64,000 bases of DNA, from assembly GCA_006384855.1 (NCBI GenBank), contig VCJN01002803.1, positions 1 through 64,000 on the forward strand. Reading direction: 5' to 3'. The notes under the pieces were generated by a model. The model was not told the DNA's origin. It ran no database searches and saw only the letters and a list, made by a program, of their open reading frames with translations. Both the position numbers and the translations under genes were made by a program. This stretch comes from Tetraselmis striata. Its lineage: Eukaryota > Chlorophyta > Chlorodendrophyceae > Chlorodendrales > Chlorodendraceae. Positions 48,301-62,720 of the stretch are shown here, piece by piece; the first letter of the stretch is position 1; the number at the start of each line of letters is the position of its first letter.

Positions 48301-51300
48301 CAAACCCTACGACCCCTAGACTTCGTATAAAACAGCCCTACAAGTCGCTAACCCATACCCTAAAATAAATCCTAAATCATTAAACGCTGATGACGACGTG
48401 CAGCTCTCTCCTTCCCACTACATATGTATATGGGAAGGTGGTTACCTGGGTAAGACCCAAGGATAATAAAACCCTAAAATCCCATTCAGTTCAATAACCG
48501 TAAATACAAGACCCGTAGAGAAAAGCCTTGAAACCCCGCGAACGTACAAAACCGATTAATTAAAACGCAATCGTGTAACCCGTACAGATAAAACCTAATC
48601 CGAACCCTAAAACTGCGCTGCTTGGTTTTCAGGTTAAATCCGGCGCTGGGCAGCAGGCCAGGAGACTCGTATTTTTTATTATTCATCCTGTCCTCCCCCC
48701 CCCCCCAATTGTTTTTTGAAGTTGAAGGAGATGACAGAGCAGGAGCTGGACAAGCTGCGCACGGCGGTGGTGGTCAAGACCAGCTCTGCAATGCTGCGGC
48801 AGCACAAGTTCCGCACCCCGGAGGAACAGGCAGAGCAGGTGGAGCAGGTGACCGCCTTTGCGAGGGCGCTGTTCTTCACCATCCGGGGCCGCACCCGGGC
48901 CGCCTTGGGCAATGTGTGAGCGCCCCGGCATGGCCACCCTGACATCGGATAACAATTGTGGAGCTGCTGCAGGGGATGATGAATTCGCGCCCATAACACT
49001 TAGGCTTGATCAGGCCTCGTCTGTCCGCTTGGTAGAGCGGTGGTCTCCTACTCATAATGAGGTCCCCGGATCGATTCCCGGCTCTGCCAATATCGTCCGG
49101 GCCCGTGTCCCGGGTTTACCCGGTTGATGCACAAGCCCTTCGGGGTTCGAATGAGGCAATTATCTTAGGGCTGTGCAGACCTACGACTGCAGTTGGCGCA
49201 AGAGTTCAAGTGGTGGGGCGGCGTCGGCCGATGTCCCGGGGCAAACTCTACTTTACTTTTAGTACTGTACGTACGAATATGTGTGATGATGATAACTCAA
49301 AGTGGTTAAACTGTATTGTTATCGTTTGATCTGATGTAAGATGACACAATTTAATTAATACATGCGACCAGGGGACAGGGAAGTGTAATGCGTCAGTAGC
49401 AATGATAATACTGATGAGTTATTACAAGTAGTGTCAATACGGTAAATCATATGTATTTGATTATGATGTTGTGCGTACTGGGCACCAGCTGGCACCCGAA
49501 GTATGTATATATCATCTATGCGGATGTATCATGCAGTTAGTTCTGATGGGGAAAATGACATCTATATTGTCGGGAAGCCGCACGGCGCCGTCGTTCACAG
49601 ATTATTTATGCAAATGTCAATTCATAATCCACAGTAGTGATGCAAGCATGACTACTACTTACTGCCGTTCGAGCAGCCGGTTACATACACATTTACACAA
49701 ATTGATGCCCCCGCGCGGCATTTCAGTAAGGCGCAGCAATAGGAGACGGGCGGCAGGTGTACAAATACATATACACCCGCCAGCAATAACGCATGTACAG
49801 GCTGGACCGCGTCCATACAGCGGGCCAAAGAGAGTGGATATCAAACTATCATGAGTACTTGGACCAACCGAAACAATTAATTGGGTTCGCTGCTCGAAAC
49901 ATATGAATTGCGTTATTAGCAATGCCTCGGATGATCCGTGTGGTATTCGTGGTATATTCTGACACATTTCCAGATAACTGTATTTTTTTCTCTACAGCTC
50001 GATGTCAGGTTACTCTCCCCGTCCCTCCCTCCCTCTCTCCCCCCCCCCCCCCCCCTTCTTTCCCCCATTTCCTTCAACAGTTTTCCTCTGTTCGCCAGGG
50101 GGTCAAAAACGATTATATACTACCGTAGTTATGAAACGTGTGATTAAGGTATGCTTCTGTTCGGATACTTGCTCATTGACTGTTACCCCTCGCCCCCCCC
50201 CCCCCCCCCCCCCCCCCTCCCTGTGCGCGCGCGCCCCTCTGCCGCCGGTTTCGCCTGCCGCGCCCGGCAGCTCTCGTGCCGAGGCCAACCCGACGAGCAT
50301 CAACCTGAAGGATGTGCGGCTGTTCTACCCCGACACGGCTGAGGGCAAGCGTGACGCCAAGCGAGCGTTCTCCCTCTTTTCCAACAACCCGCAAGCCAGC
50401 GTGACGATGCAGCAGGTGCGGCGGGCGCACCAGGGTCAGCGGGTCAGGGGTTCAGGGCAGCCATGATGCGGGACCGCCGCTGAAGTGATGCCTGGCGGCA
50501 GGTGGTGGACGCGGTCCTGGAGATATACACAGCACGGGGCAACATCGCCAAGTCGCTGAGCAACACGGAGTCCATGATCGGCAGCCTGCAGAGCTGCTTG
50601 GCAGGTGGGCCGGCAACTTTGCCCTGGTTGGGGGCCAGGCTGGACGCCTTTCACCGCCGTGGCGCTATTTGGGGGTGTTATTGTGTTCGGTGTGTTTCTT
50701 TGAAAATAGTTTGACTATAGTTATTGTTGTATATTATATGGCTGAGTTAGTACAGGTGAGCTTAAGTAGTATACTAAAGGGCGCTCTACTTGTACCTGCT
50801 TTATTATTTGGCGGACCGGAATAGAGACTCCTGTATATTTTGGCGAGGTCGGTTGCTAGTGCCTTTATGGTTTGCCATCGACTTGGAGCTACCACTCCCT
50901 GGCTCATTGTGATTGATTTGTGTGTCATCATATGTTCATAGATAAACTGCCGTTCAGAGGACTACATGCCACACCCCTTTATTAGTTTGGACCCTACATG
51001 CGGGGTCATGCAGTCGAGCCGTAAGAGTGCTGGCCTGGGTCGCCCGGGAACGAAGTTGTAAGATATTTCAATTTCAATTCAAATTATATAGAAGTTGAGA
51101 CAAAAAGCTCAGGCAAAAAGACAGGGGTGTGGAGACAGTACAGCGGGTACGTCTGCTGCCGCGGTTCTGATCTGTGCCCCGTTGCCACCTGTGCCGTGGT
51201 GCTGTGCTGGAGGCAGCCGGCCTGCACTTCCTCTTCTTCGCGCTGTACATGGTCATCTGGTGAGCTGGAGGCCGATGACCGCCCCCCCCCCCCCCCCCCA

Positions 51301-53791
51301 CCCCTACTAATCTCTTTGAGAGCGAATCCTCTTGGGGCGGCTCAGCAACTCCCGTGACGCATCGCTCCTTATCGCCCCCACAGGCAGATCGACGTGCTTG
51401 CCGGCTTCTCCGCCTTCTCCGCCACCGTGCTGGGCCTGTCCTTCATCTTCGGCAACAGCATCCGGAACCTGTGCGCGCCCCCGCCCCCTTACAACCCACT
51501 CTCGCTGGCGCTCCCTGCCGGCATGCCACGTGTCTGCCTCCGGGCCCGCCTTGCAGGCGCGGCAGCGTGCTCGTCCGTGTCCGCCTGATGTGCACCGCTA
51601 CCGGCCCGCCCGCCCCCCTGCCGTCCCTCTCGCCTCCTGCCGCTGAACCCCCCCCCCCCCCCCCCTGCTTCGCTGTCGCATTACTGGCGCGCAGCTTCGA
51701 GTCGATGCTATTCCTCTTCGTGGAGCACCCGTACGACATCGGGGACTGGGTGGAGATTGACGGGGCGCTATACGAGGTGATCAAGATCACGCTCATGCAC
51801 ACGCACTTCGAGGCCAACGGCCGCGTGCCGGCCCTCTTCCCAAACTTCTCCCTCCTGCCCAAGGTGCGCTGCAGCCCGATCCAACATGCTCTGGGGACCT
51901 GTGCAGACTGTCCCTTGGGCCTGGGTATCGGCCGTGTGCGATGAGAGGACGGTTGGGTGCGTCGTGTCTGCCCTAGGATGGGAAACGTCCTACACTCTTC
52001 CTGACTCTACTCGCGATTATTCAGAGGTCCGCATCAAGTTGGGCAGTCTGAATATCAATACTTACTCATGCTCGATGGAACTGTCTTGTGAGGATCGAGA
52101 TCGTGATCATGATCCGGGTCGATATTTGGGATGCCTTGTCACACAAAGGAGGGTCGGGTTCGACTGATGTTCTGATACTACGTCGCCGGAATCAACGCTC
52201 GATTGAATTCATTCCGTGAGCAAGTATGCATCGTGATTCTTGGCGACCCTGCGGGCTGTTGCCCCTGATATTGACAACAACATACCGGGTCTTGTTAGTA
52301 GTCGGACTCGAACCTGCAAATGAAGGAGCGCGAGAGCCTCGGTATGGCAGTCCTCGTCGAGTTTGGTGTGGTGCGTATTGGTAGCTGCTAGAAACCTCCC
52401 GGCTGGTTGCGGCGCCTTGCCTTGGGTGTTGACGCTGTGTGCGCCTCCTGCATTTGGCAGCAAATACGCAACATGACCCGCCGCCCGGAGCATCTGGAGC
52501 TGCTGTTTGTCGAGGTGCGTGGCCCTGGTGGCCGGGCAGCCCCGTCCCCTACGTGTGGCTCGCCAGGCGCACATAAACACCTTGAATTAAGTCGATCGTG
52601 CCGCTGCCCGGGAAGATAAGTATCATAGAACATCACACCTTATGAATATACATGCTGTACTATTTTGCGGGGGCGCGCTTCGCCACCCGGGATTACCGCC
52701 CGACACGCCGAGATTAGTAGCAGCCGATATAGTTTATAGCAGGAGCCGCCGCGCAACTACCCGTACGGTATGTGCTGTCGCGAGATTCCTGGTCCTACTG
52801 CTTGACCCCACGCGCCTACTGATCGTCGGCCCACACTCGTCCGGGGGGGGGGGGGGGGGGGGGTTGATGGTACTGTGCGGCCCAATGTGATGTTGATCGC
52901 CACCCCACGATTGGCTCCTCTCCCGGAGGTGGGCATCAGCCTGTGAGTGTGTGAATGGCGGGAGAGGCGCTTCTTGGCGCTGCTTGACCCCTCGGCTGCT
53001 TTCTCGCCAGGTTGACTTTGGGATGGCGGAGGCAGTGAAGGCGGAAATCAAGAGCAGCCTGACCGAGATGGCCAAGTCCCACCCGAACGACTACAACCCG
53101 CTGCCGCTGTGGGTCGTCTACGTCGGCGTCAGCCCGAACCTCAAGGCTAGGCTGCTCGTCATCTGGACGTACGCCTGTGCACGTACGTCCCTCGCCAATC
53201 TGCCGATGTTTCCGATAACCCGCAATAGCAACAGAGAAGTGGCGTCGCCGCGCCAATGATCGATTCCCATTTCAGCGGAGCTGTCACACCGTATTATTTA
53301 TGACCTCTCGAGTCCATGCCGACAGTCGTCGTTCTGACTACTCCCCGCCCGTCGGAAGAGCCATTGTGATGTTTTACCGATATTCCGTCCCCCGGAAAGT
53401 GGGTGTACACGGCACATAGTAAAACATACGGGGGCTTCGCACCCGGCGTACATTCAGCCCTAGCCCGAGTATGGCACCGAGGCGAGATTTAGGTGGTGTG
53501 TTTTGCCTCGTCCGATGACGAAAAACCTTGACAACCCTCCCTGCGTTTACGCAACTTGCAGCTGCCGACTGGAACCGCAAGCTGCCGCTGCGCGACCGCG
53601 CCATCCAGATCGTCACCGACGTCTTCGCGAAGCACAAAGACAGCGGCGCCACATACACCTTCACGCACAATACGGCCAGCACCGGCAGCGCCGCGCTGTC
53701 GGCTGCGCTCGCGACCAGCATGAGTGACCTGCCGCCCGACGCGATGGCGGCACTGCAGGCGCTCAACAGCGGGCTGCGAACGGCCAACTGA
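44013..53791 (+). CDS. MscS-like mechanosensitive ion channel (plant MSL10-type)
   Basis: Membrane-tension-gated channel of the MscS superfamily. Exons 2-18 keep phase: 44457-44591, 44738-44848, 45001-45165, 46058-46216, 46507-46720, 46973-47040, 47192-47365, 48082-48195, 48722-48915, 50271-50415, 50502-50604, 51217-51259, 51384-51470, 51695-51863, 52461-52514, 53011-53176, 53562-53791. Exon 1 is provisional (44013-44270), total about 862 residues. Six membrane segments are visible: VVVAVVLNALSLLALAAGGV, LIFAGALFPLFYLTKLA, LLFFTFLLLSYYMIF, IIACATLACLATFMAALVA, LHFLFFALYMVIW, and pore helix FSATVLGLSFIFGNSI. The signature LFLFVEHPYDIGDWVEIDG and a beta-domain start (NMTRRPEHLELLFVEV) follow. 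The layout (six TM, long cytosolic loop of Ser/Asp-rich sequence between TM4 and TM5) matches plasma-membrane MSL proteins. Introns hold a SINE copy and an inverted repeat pair. Confidence 0.9.
45236..45320 (+). repeat. GTGTGC microsatellite running into a G tract
   Basis: GTGCGTGTGC repeats followed by GTGTGTG and then about 20 G, in intron 4 of the channel gene. Confidence 0.8.
45560..45845 (+). repeat. Channel-intron repeat, copy 1 (intron 4)
   Basis: Blocks CCGTAGGAGGACTATT, GAATTCCCAG, GCATTCCCAGGGGATG, CATTCATGTGAACATC, GCTGTTATGGTA and GAGTGGCATATCCGGGT recur in the same order on the minus strand at 47697-47962. Non-coding; ends near a G run. MITE-like. Confidence 0.6.
47697..47962 (-). 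repeat. Channel-intron repeat, copy 2, inverted (intron 8)
   Basis: Read on the minus strand: CCGCAGGAGTCTATTGGATT, CATTCATTCCCGGG, a G/C tract, CATTCACGCGAATGATAGCG, GACTGTCATGGTAAAG, GAAGTGGCATATCCGGATG, then ATTCACTGTGTGCCATTCGC. Copy 1 and copy 2 could pair within one pre-mRNA across exons 5-8. Confidence 0.6.
49015..49265 (+). mobile_element. tRNA-headed SINE-like repeat, copy 2 (channel intron 10)
   Basis: The head CCGCTTGGTAGAGCGG (A box), a CTCATAA anticodon-loop-like segment and GGATCGATTCC (B box) imitate a tRNA-Met of about 72 nt. The acceptor stem does not pair and the anticodon and T stems contain mismatches, so it is not a working tRNA. The body from AAGCCCTTCGGGGTTCGAAT to GATGTCCCGGGGCAAACT matches the 12.6-kb and 31.1-kb copies. 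It ends in a CTTTACTTTT tail. Confidence 0.65.
53382..53445 (-). repeat. Channel-intron repeat, partial copy 3 (intron 17)
   Basis: Minus-strand text GCCCCCGTATG, CTATGTGCCGTG, CACCCACTTTCCGGGGG matches only the distal end of copy 2. Confidence 0.45.
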
Positions 53792-55719
53792 AGCGGGTGT
53801 GTCAGCGGGTGCCGGAGACCGCCGCAAGCAGCCCGAGATGCAGATCTGACAGCTTTCGACATTTATGTAGCTAGAAGCCAGACACCGATCGCCAGCCACC
53901 GTATTCTCGGCCGGCACGAGACATGCCCGGCTATTCTGGGCACCAACAACAACAACAACAACAAACAAAACGTAGACAAACAGCCAGCTTAAGATAATCA
54001 TGATTCCTAGAGTCTAGGCGCTTCGGCATCCATTCATGATTACTAGCATCATTATTACGTACGCGGCGGACACCGCGCGCGACATTTGTAAGATCCGGCA
54101 GGATCCCGTGCCAGAAAACAAGTTAGTTAGACATAAAAGCACTGCTTGTTGTAAAAACAGCAAGCGTATTTCAGAAAGCATCAACCCAACGATATTTATT
54201 TGGAAGCTCATTCCTCAGACAAGGCAGCTTGGCAGTAGTCTCATAATCCCCCCCCCCCCCCCCCCCCCCCCTGCTCTCAACACCCCACCGTCTCAACCTT
54301 GGGAAACAGTTCATTTATCAGCGATGCGGTATTCCTAATTATTTACCCGTAGTGCGCGTTGTACTTGTATATGTTTCGCGCCGCGCCGCCGCCAGCTCGG
54401 GGGCTGCGTATCCCACTTTCCCCTCGCCACTTGATTTTTATTGGGATGTTGTCCGATGCGGACTGGCTAGCGAGCCTATCCGCAGCTCCGCCGCGGCCGC
54501 CGCACGATACTCGTTTTTTACAATCGCGCCGCCGTGTTTGGACTGTGTTTTATTGCGAGGTGTTGGCAGTTGTTGGTACCGGCGCGCCTCTGAAATGTAG
54601 CATTTATATCTATAGCAAATAAAGCTTTTTTGGTATAATAATCAGGGCGCAAAAACGCTGCATATAGTGGAACGCTGTACTAGCTGGCGAGCTAGCGCCC
54701 AGCATCATCACATGATATATCGTCGCCGGCAACTGGCTCGGGAGGGGCGGGGGGGGGGCTCACGACGAGCAGTTGCTAGCGCGTAACAACGGCGACGACA
54801 TATTACGCCGTACCTGCTGAGGGGCGCCCGGGGGGGCGCGATCGAGCAGTCCACGCGACCCATCATCGACCCTCCTTCATTGTGACATCACCCTCGTCCG
54901 GTGACAGTATTCGGTGCAGCATTCAAAGTTCAGCGACTAAGTACACACATTATGCGCACATCGGACTCCTTTCGTTGCGACGACCAAGAGCGGAGAGGTT
55001 GCTGCGCGCGCCGGGCAGCTCGGGACTTTGGGAGTGCGGGGAGGAGTCAAAGCAGCCCCCAGTAGGCACACGCTCGCTGCGCGTGTCAAAGCAGTCCGCC
55101 AGCACAAGGAGGACGTGCACGAGCAGGTTTGCCTCCCATAGAAGAGTACTGTGCTGTGTGTACTCATGGTAGTGCTCAGTCGCAACGAGTATCTCTGGCT
55201 GCTGTAAGACCACGGGTACGTGGGCATTGAATGGCGATGCATTGGTATCATTGGAGCCTCCGTCCATATCGGGCCTCGCGACCAGCGGATCACGAAGGTG
55301 CTAAGCACAGATAACTGTGTTTGTCAGGCGCGGACTGACACAGCCTCATTACAGCGACACTGCCTTTATCATGAAACCCCCTTAATGAACCCACCCCTAT
55401 TAATACAGTGAACGGGGGAGGGGGCCATAAATGAGTATGTCAGTACTTTATTTCCTACCCCTATAATGAACCTACCCCTGCTATAGTAGTGAACAGGGAG
55501 AGGGGCCCCGACTGAGCATGATTGAGGTAGTGCCACTGTAATGCCATTTCGGCGAGCACAGCGAGATGCTTCCTGGCCCCGTATCTCCTGCTTGGCAGAA
55601 GAGGCTCTTCCATTGGCGGCGCGTCGCCACTGTGAATGCACTCGCTCAATGCGCGAAGCAGTTGGCCGGCCCTCGCGCGCCTGTCAATCTATAACTTCCG
55701 GCTGGCCCTCGTGCGCCCG
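53792..55719. other. Convergent intergenic region between the channel and RECQL genes
   Basis: Contains a CAA microsatellite (about 53943-53967), a C run (54247-54270), and a two-unit tandem duplication at 55377-55507. Short frames such as 54359-54622 (+) and 54937-55308 (-) have no recognised motif. No gene supported. Confidence 0.45.
55377..55507. repeat. Two-copy tandem duplication, 80-bp period
   Basis: Units 55377-55427 and 55457-55507 share TAATGAACC, ACCCCT, TAGTGAAC-like and a GGGGAGGGGGCC-type end. The duplication lies 200-340 bp beyond the RECQL stop codon. Confidence 0.6.
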
Positions 55720-60260
<4,541 letters not shown>

Positions 60261-61073
60261 TGGACCGGGGTGACTGTCGAAGGGGCCGTAGAGCGAGCGC
60301 AGCCTGTGTAAACCGGGCGGACGGAGAAGCGCACCGGAAAGAGAGTAGCAGAGTGTATTATCAAGGCGATGGTGGTGTTTGCGCAGACTGTGCTGGCGCA
60401 ACTCAGGACGAGGCTCCCGCGGGCTGGATGCCTCGGTTTACCTGACCTCACAGCGCCCGCTCGTGCTGGTGAGTGGTGAGTAGCGCCTTCAGTAGTAGAT
60501 TTATCCTCAACCCCTCCCAATGCCCCGGTGTACCCTGTACAAGTGCTTGGCGTGCGCGGGCGTACGGCGATTCGTCACTTAATACTTACTGACTGTGTAT
60601 GAGTGTTACACAGTCAGTACATAGTGCGGGTTTGCGGGTTCGCGGGTTTCGTCGGGTGGTGCGGATTCCGCCAAACGAGTTAGCGCCTGCTAGGCCCTAC
60701 TGGGCTGTTTGCCAGTGAGGGACAAGTAGTACGGCCGCCCCCTGGTCTTCAGGGCCGGATAGAGTAGGCGCTCGTCACTGCCTAAACCCGAAACAGAGTG
60801 CTCGTCGGCTGATAGCTTCCCGGGCCTGTTGACGACCTGCAGGGGCGGCATGCCGTTCAACTTATCTTGCAGCCTCAGGTCCCCGCCCCCCCCCCCCCCC
60901 CCCCCCCCCCCCCGCCGCCCTCTTCTCTTACACCCCTTATTAACTAGACTTTCATGCGCACCCATTAGCAGATATTTTGCAGATACGTTGGCCCCATCCC
61001 CAGCCCCCACCGCTGCGCGTCGCCTGGTGCTATTCGCCCGCCATGCCTCTGTTGGGTTTCACTTCGTGCTGAC
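60261..61073. promoter_or_regulatory. Divergent upstream region shared by RECQL and the poly-Q gene
   Basis: Lies between two divergently transcribed starts. Contains a perfect 13-bp inverted repeat TACTGACTGTGTA / TACACAGTCAGTA (60587-60599, 60607-60619), a CGGGTTTGCGGGTTCGCGGG simple repeat just after it, and a C run at 60887-60913. An in-frame upstream exon for the poly-Q gene cannot be excluded here. Confidence 0.4.
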
Positions 61074-62720
61074 GTGCTGCAAACGCACTGCCCGCGCGCT
61101 TGCAGCGGGTGCCGATCGTTGGCAGCGCTGAGCTGCCTGTCTCCCACCCAGCATGTGGTGGCCGTCTCTGGCGCCTCCTCAACGGAGGGGCTTTTGACAC
61201 TGGAGGAGTCGGGCTTCTACCGTGCTATCACGCCACCTAGAGACACTGCGGCGCCGTCGAGCGGTGTTGGCAGGGAAGGGCAGCAGCAACAGCAGCAACA
61301 GCAGCAGCAACAGCAGCGTTGGCAGAAGGATCGGGAGGCAGCGGTGCATAATGATGGTCAAAGTGGGGCAGCATCGATGCCCTCGCCACCAGTTAGCCCA
61401 GGCAACACAAGGTACAAGGTGATTGCAGTGGCGGAGGACGGCGAGGAGGCTGAGTGTCTGGACATCCGCCGGCCCACCCAGGCTCACCCCCGCCGGCGCC
61501 CCTTAACAGCCAAGGAGTCCCCTGAGGCAGAGGCTGGACGCGCCGTCACTGGTCTTCCAGAGTGGACGCCCCCAGCAGCGCCTACAACGGCCGCAAAGGC
61601 GCAGCAGCCGGGGCAGCAGGACGCGGCAGCGGAGGCGGATGCGGACGTGATGTCATCGAGCGAGAAAGAGGTGGTGGCCAACCTGCTGCAGGACATGGTG
61701 GCAGCTGTGGGCATCACAGGTGTGCCAACGCAGGAGGCAGCCACCAGCAGTGGCCGTGCCGATAGCCAGCGGGCTTTTATGCCCCAGTCCCGGGCACCTA
61801 GCTCAAGCATCCATGCAGGCGCCAACGCCAAGGTGGCCACGTCAAACCTTGGCCGAGTTCCGGCCCCAGGCGTGCGATCATCCCATCGCCCACAGGACGC
61901 ATCCCAGCGGCCTGACGCTGCGGGAACGGCCGCGTATGGCGCGGTGGTGAGCGTTGCAAGGAAGGCTGCCGAGTCTTACACTGTGAATCCTTCGCGCCTG
62001 CTGGGCTGCTCCGCCTCCCGTGACGGCGCAGCCAAGACGGCCAGTCTGCAGCCACACACAGAGAAGTGGGCAGAGTCCCTGCTTCCACCACTTCAACAGG
62101 ACGACAGCGTGGAATCCTTCAGCAGCGACCGTTTCCGCGACCTCCTGACTGGCTTTGCTAGCACGTCTCAGCAGATACGCAACTCGACAGCGCCGTTGCC
62201 CCGCCCCATGTCAGTGAAGCTGCCCAGTAGGCACGGCGCGCGCAGGGAGCTGCAGCCAGCGCGACCGGCCTCCGTGCCGTTGCTGCACTCGCACGAGGCG
62301 GCACTGCTGTCCGCCAGCATTGACAGCGCGCTGCGAGTGGCTGCTGCGGTCGTCGAGGGGCGTGACACAGGCACGGCCGCGCCACTGCCTCCAACCGCGC
62401 GGGCGGCCTCTGCGCCGAGGCGGCCCCGGCGACTGCGCTCCTCGGTACCCTCTTCCCTCGCTGGGAATGCAGTGGGCCGGCTGGAGGACGTCGCCACCCG
62501 CCCATCTACTGCCAAGGAGAATGGTGTGTTAGTGCCGCTGCGACCCCGGTCACCTACCAAATCGGTACCATGGGAGAGAAACCTACTGGCTCCTGTCAAC
62601 ACGGAAGCAGCACTCGGGGCGCCGGAGAAGCGGACAGGGCAGAAGCTCAGCCGGCTCAAGGGCCCCTCCCTACTGGCACCCCAGAATTCAGTGAACTTTG
62701 CTGATGCAGTTTACTCCTAG
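61074..62720 (+). CDS. Unrecognised low-complexity protein with poly-Q tract
   Basis: One open frame of 548 codons with no stop, ending NSVNFADAVYS. Codon use and GC are like neighbouring genes, and the length is far beyond chance for this frame. The N-terminal part contains QHVVAVSGASSTEGLLTLEE, preceded by CACCCAG that could be a splice acceptor near 61150; the true start may therefore be in an upstream exon. A run of twelve Gln (about 61280-61315, mixed CAG/CAA) is followed by Ala/Ser/Pro-rich, probably disordered sequence with basic patches (HPRRRPLTAKES, APRRPRRLRSSVPS) and a few ordered-looking segments (SSSEKEVVANLLQDMVAAVG, SVESFSSDRFRDLLTGFA). No known domain. Possibly a nuclear or cytoskeletal regulator, but that is a guess. 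Confidence 0.65.
   Translation: MLQTHCPRACSGCRSLAALSCLSPTQHVVAVSGASSTEGLLTLEESGFYRAITPPRDTAAPSSGVGREGQQQQQQQQQQQQRWQKDREAAVHNDGQSGAASMPSPPVSPGNTRYKVIAVAEDGEEAECLDIRRPTQAHPRRRPLTAKESPEAEAGRAVTGLPEWTPPAAPTTAAKAQQPGQQDAAAEADADVMSSSEKEVVANLLQDMVAAVGITGVPTQEAATSSGRADSQRAFMPQSRAPSSSIHAGANAKVATSNLGRVPAPGVRSSHRPQDASQRPDAAGTAAYGAVVSVARKAAESYTVNPSRLLGCSASRDGAAKTASLQPHTEKWAESLLPPLQQDDSVESFSSDRFRDLLTGFASTSQQIRNSTAPLPRPMSVKLPSRHGARRELQPARPASVPLLHSHEAALLSASIDSALRVAAAVVEGRDTGTAAPLPPTARAASAPRRPRRLRSSVPSSLAGNAVGRLEDVATRPSTAKENGVLVPLRPRSPTKSVPWERNLLAPVNTEAALGAPEKRTGQKLSRLKGPSLLAPQNSVNFADAVYS

Noticed and set aside
49020..49090. A tRNA-Met-like sequence with CAT anticodon
   Set aside because: The 5' and 3' acceptor strands do not pair and the anticodon and T stems have mismatches. 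The sequence is fused to a repeat body found elsewhere, so it is a SINE head, not a working tRNA.
52038..52165. Possible extra channel exon containing GSLNINTYS
   Set aside because: Joining 51863 directly to 52461 keeps phase and restores the expected order of the MscS beta-domain, so no exon is needed here.
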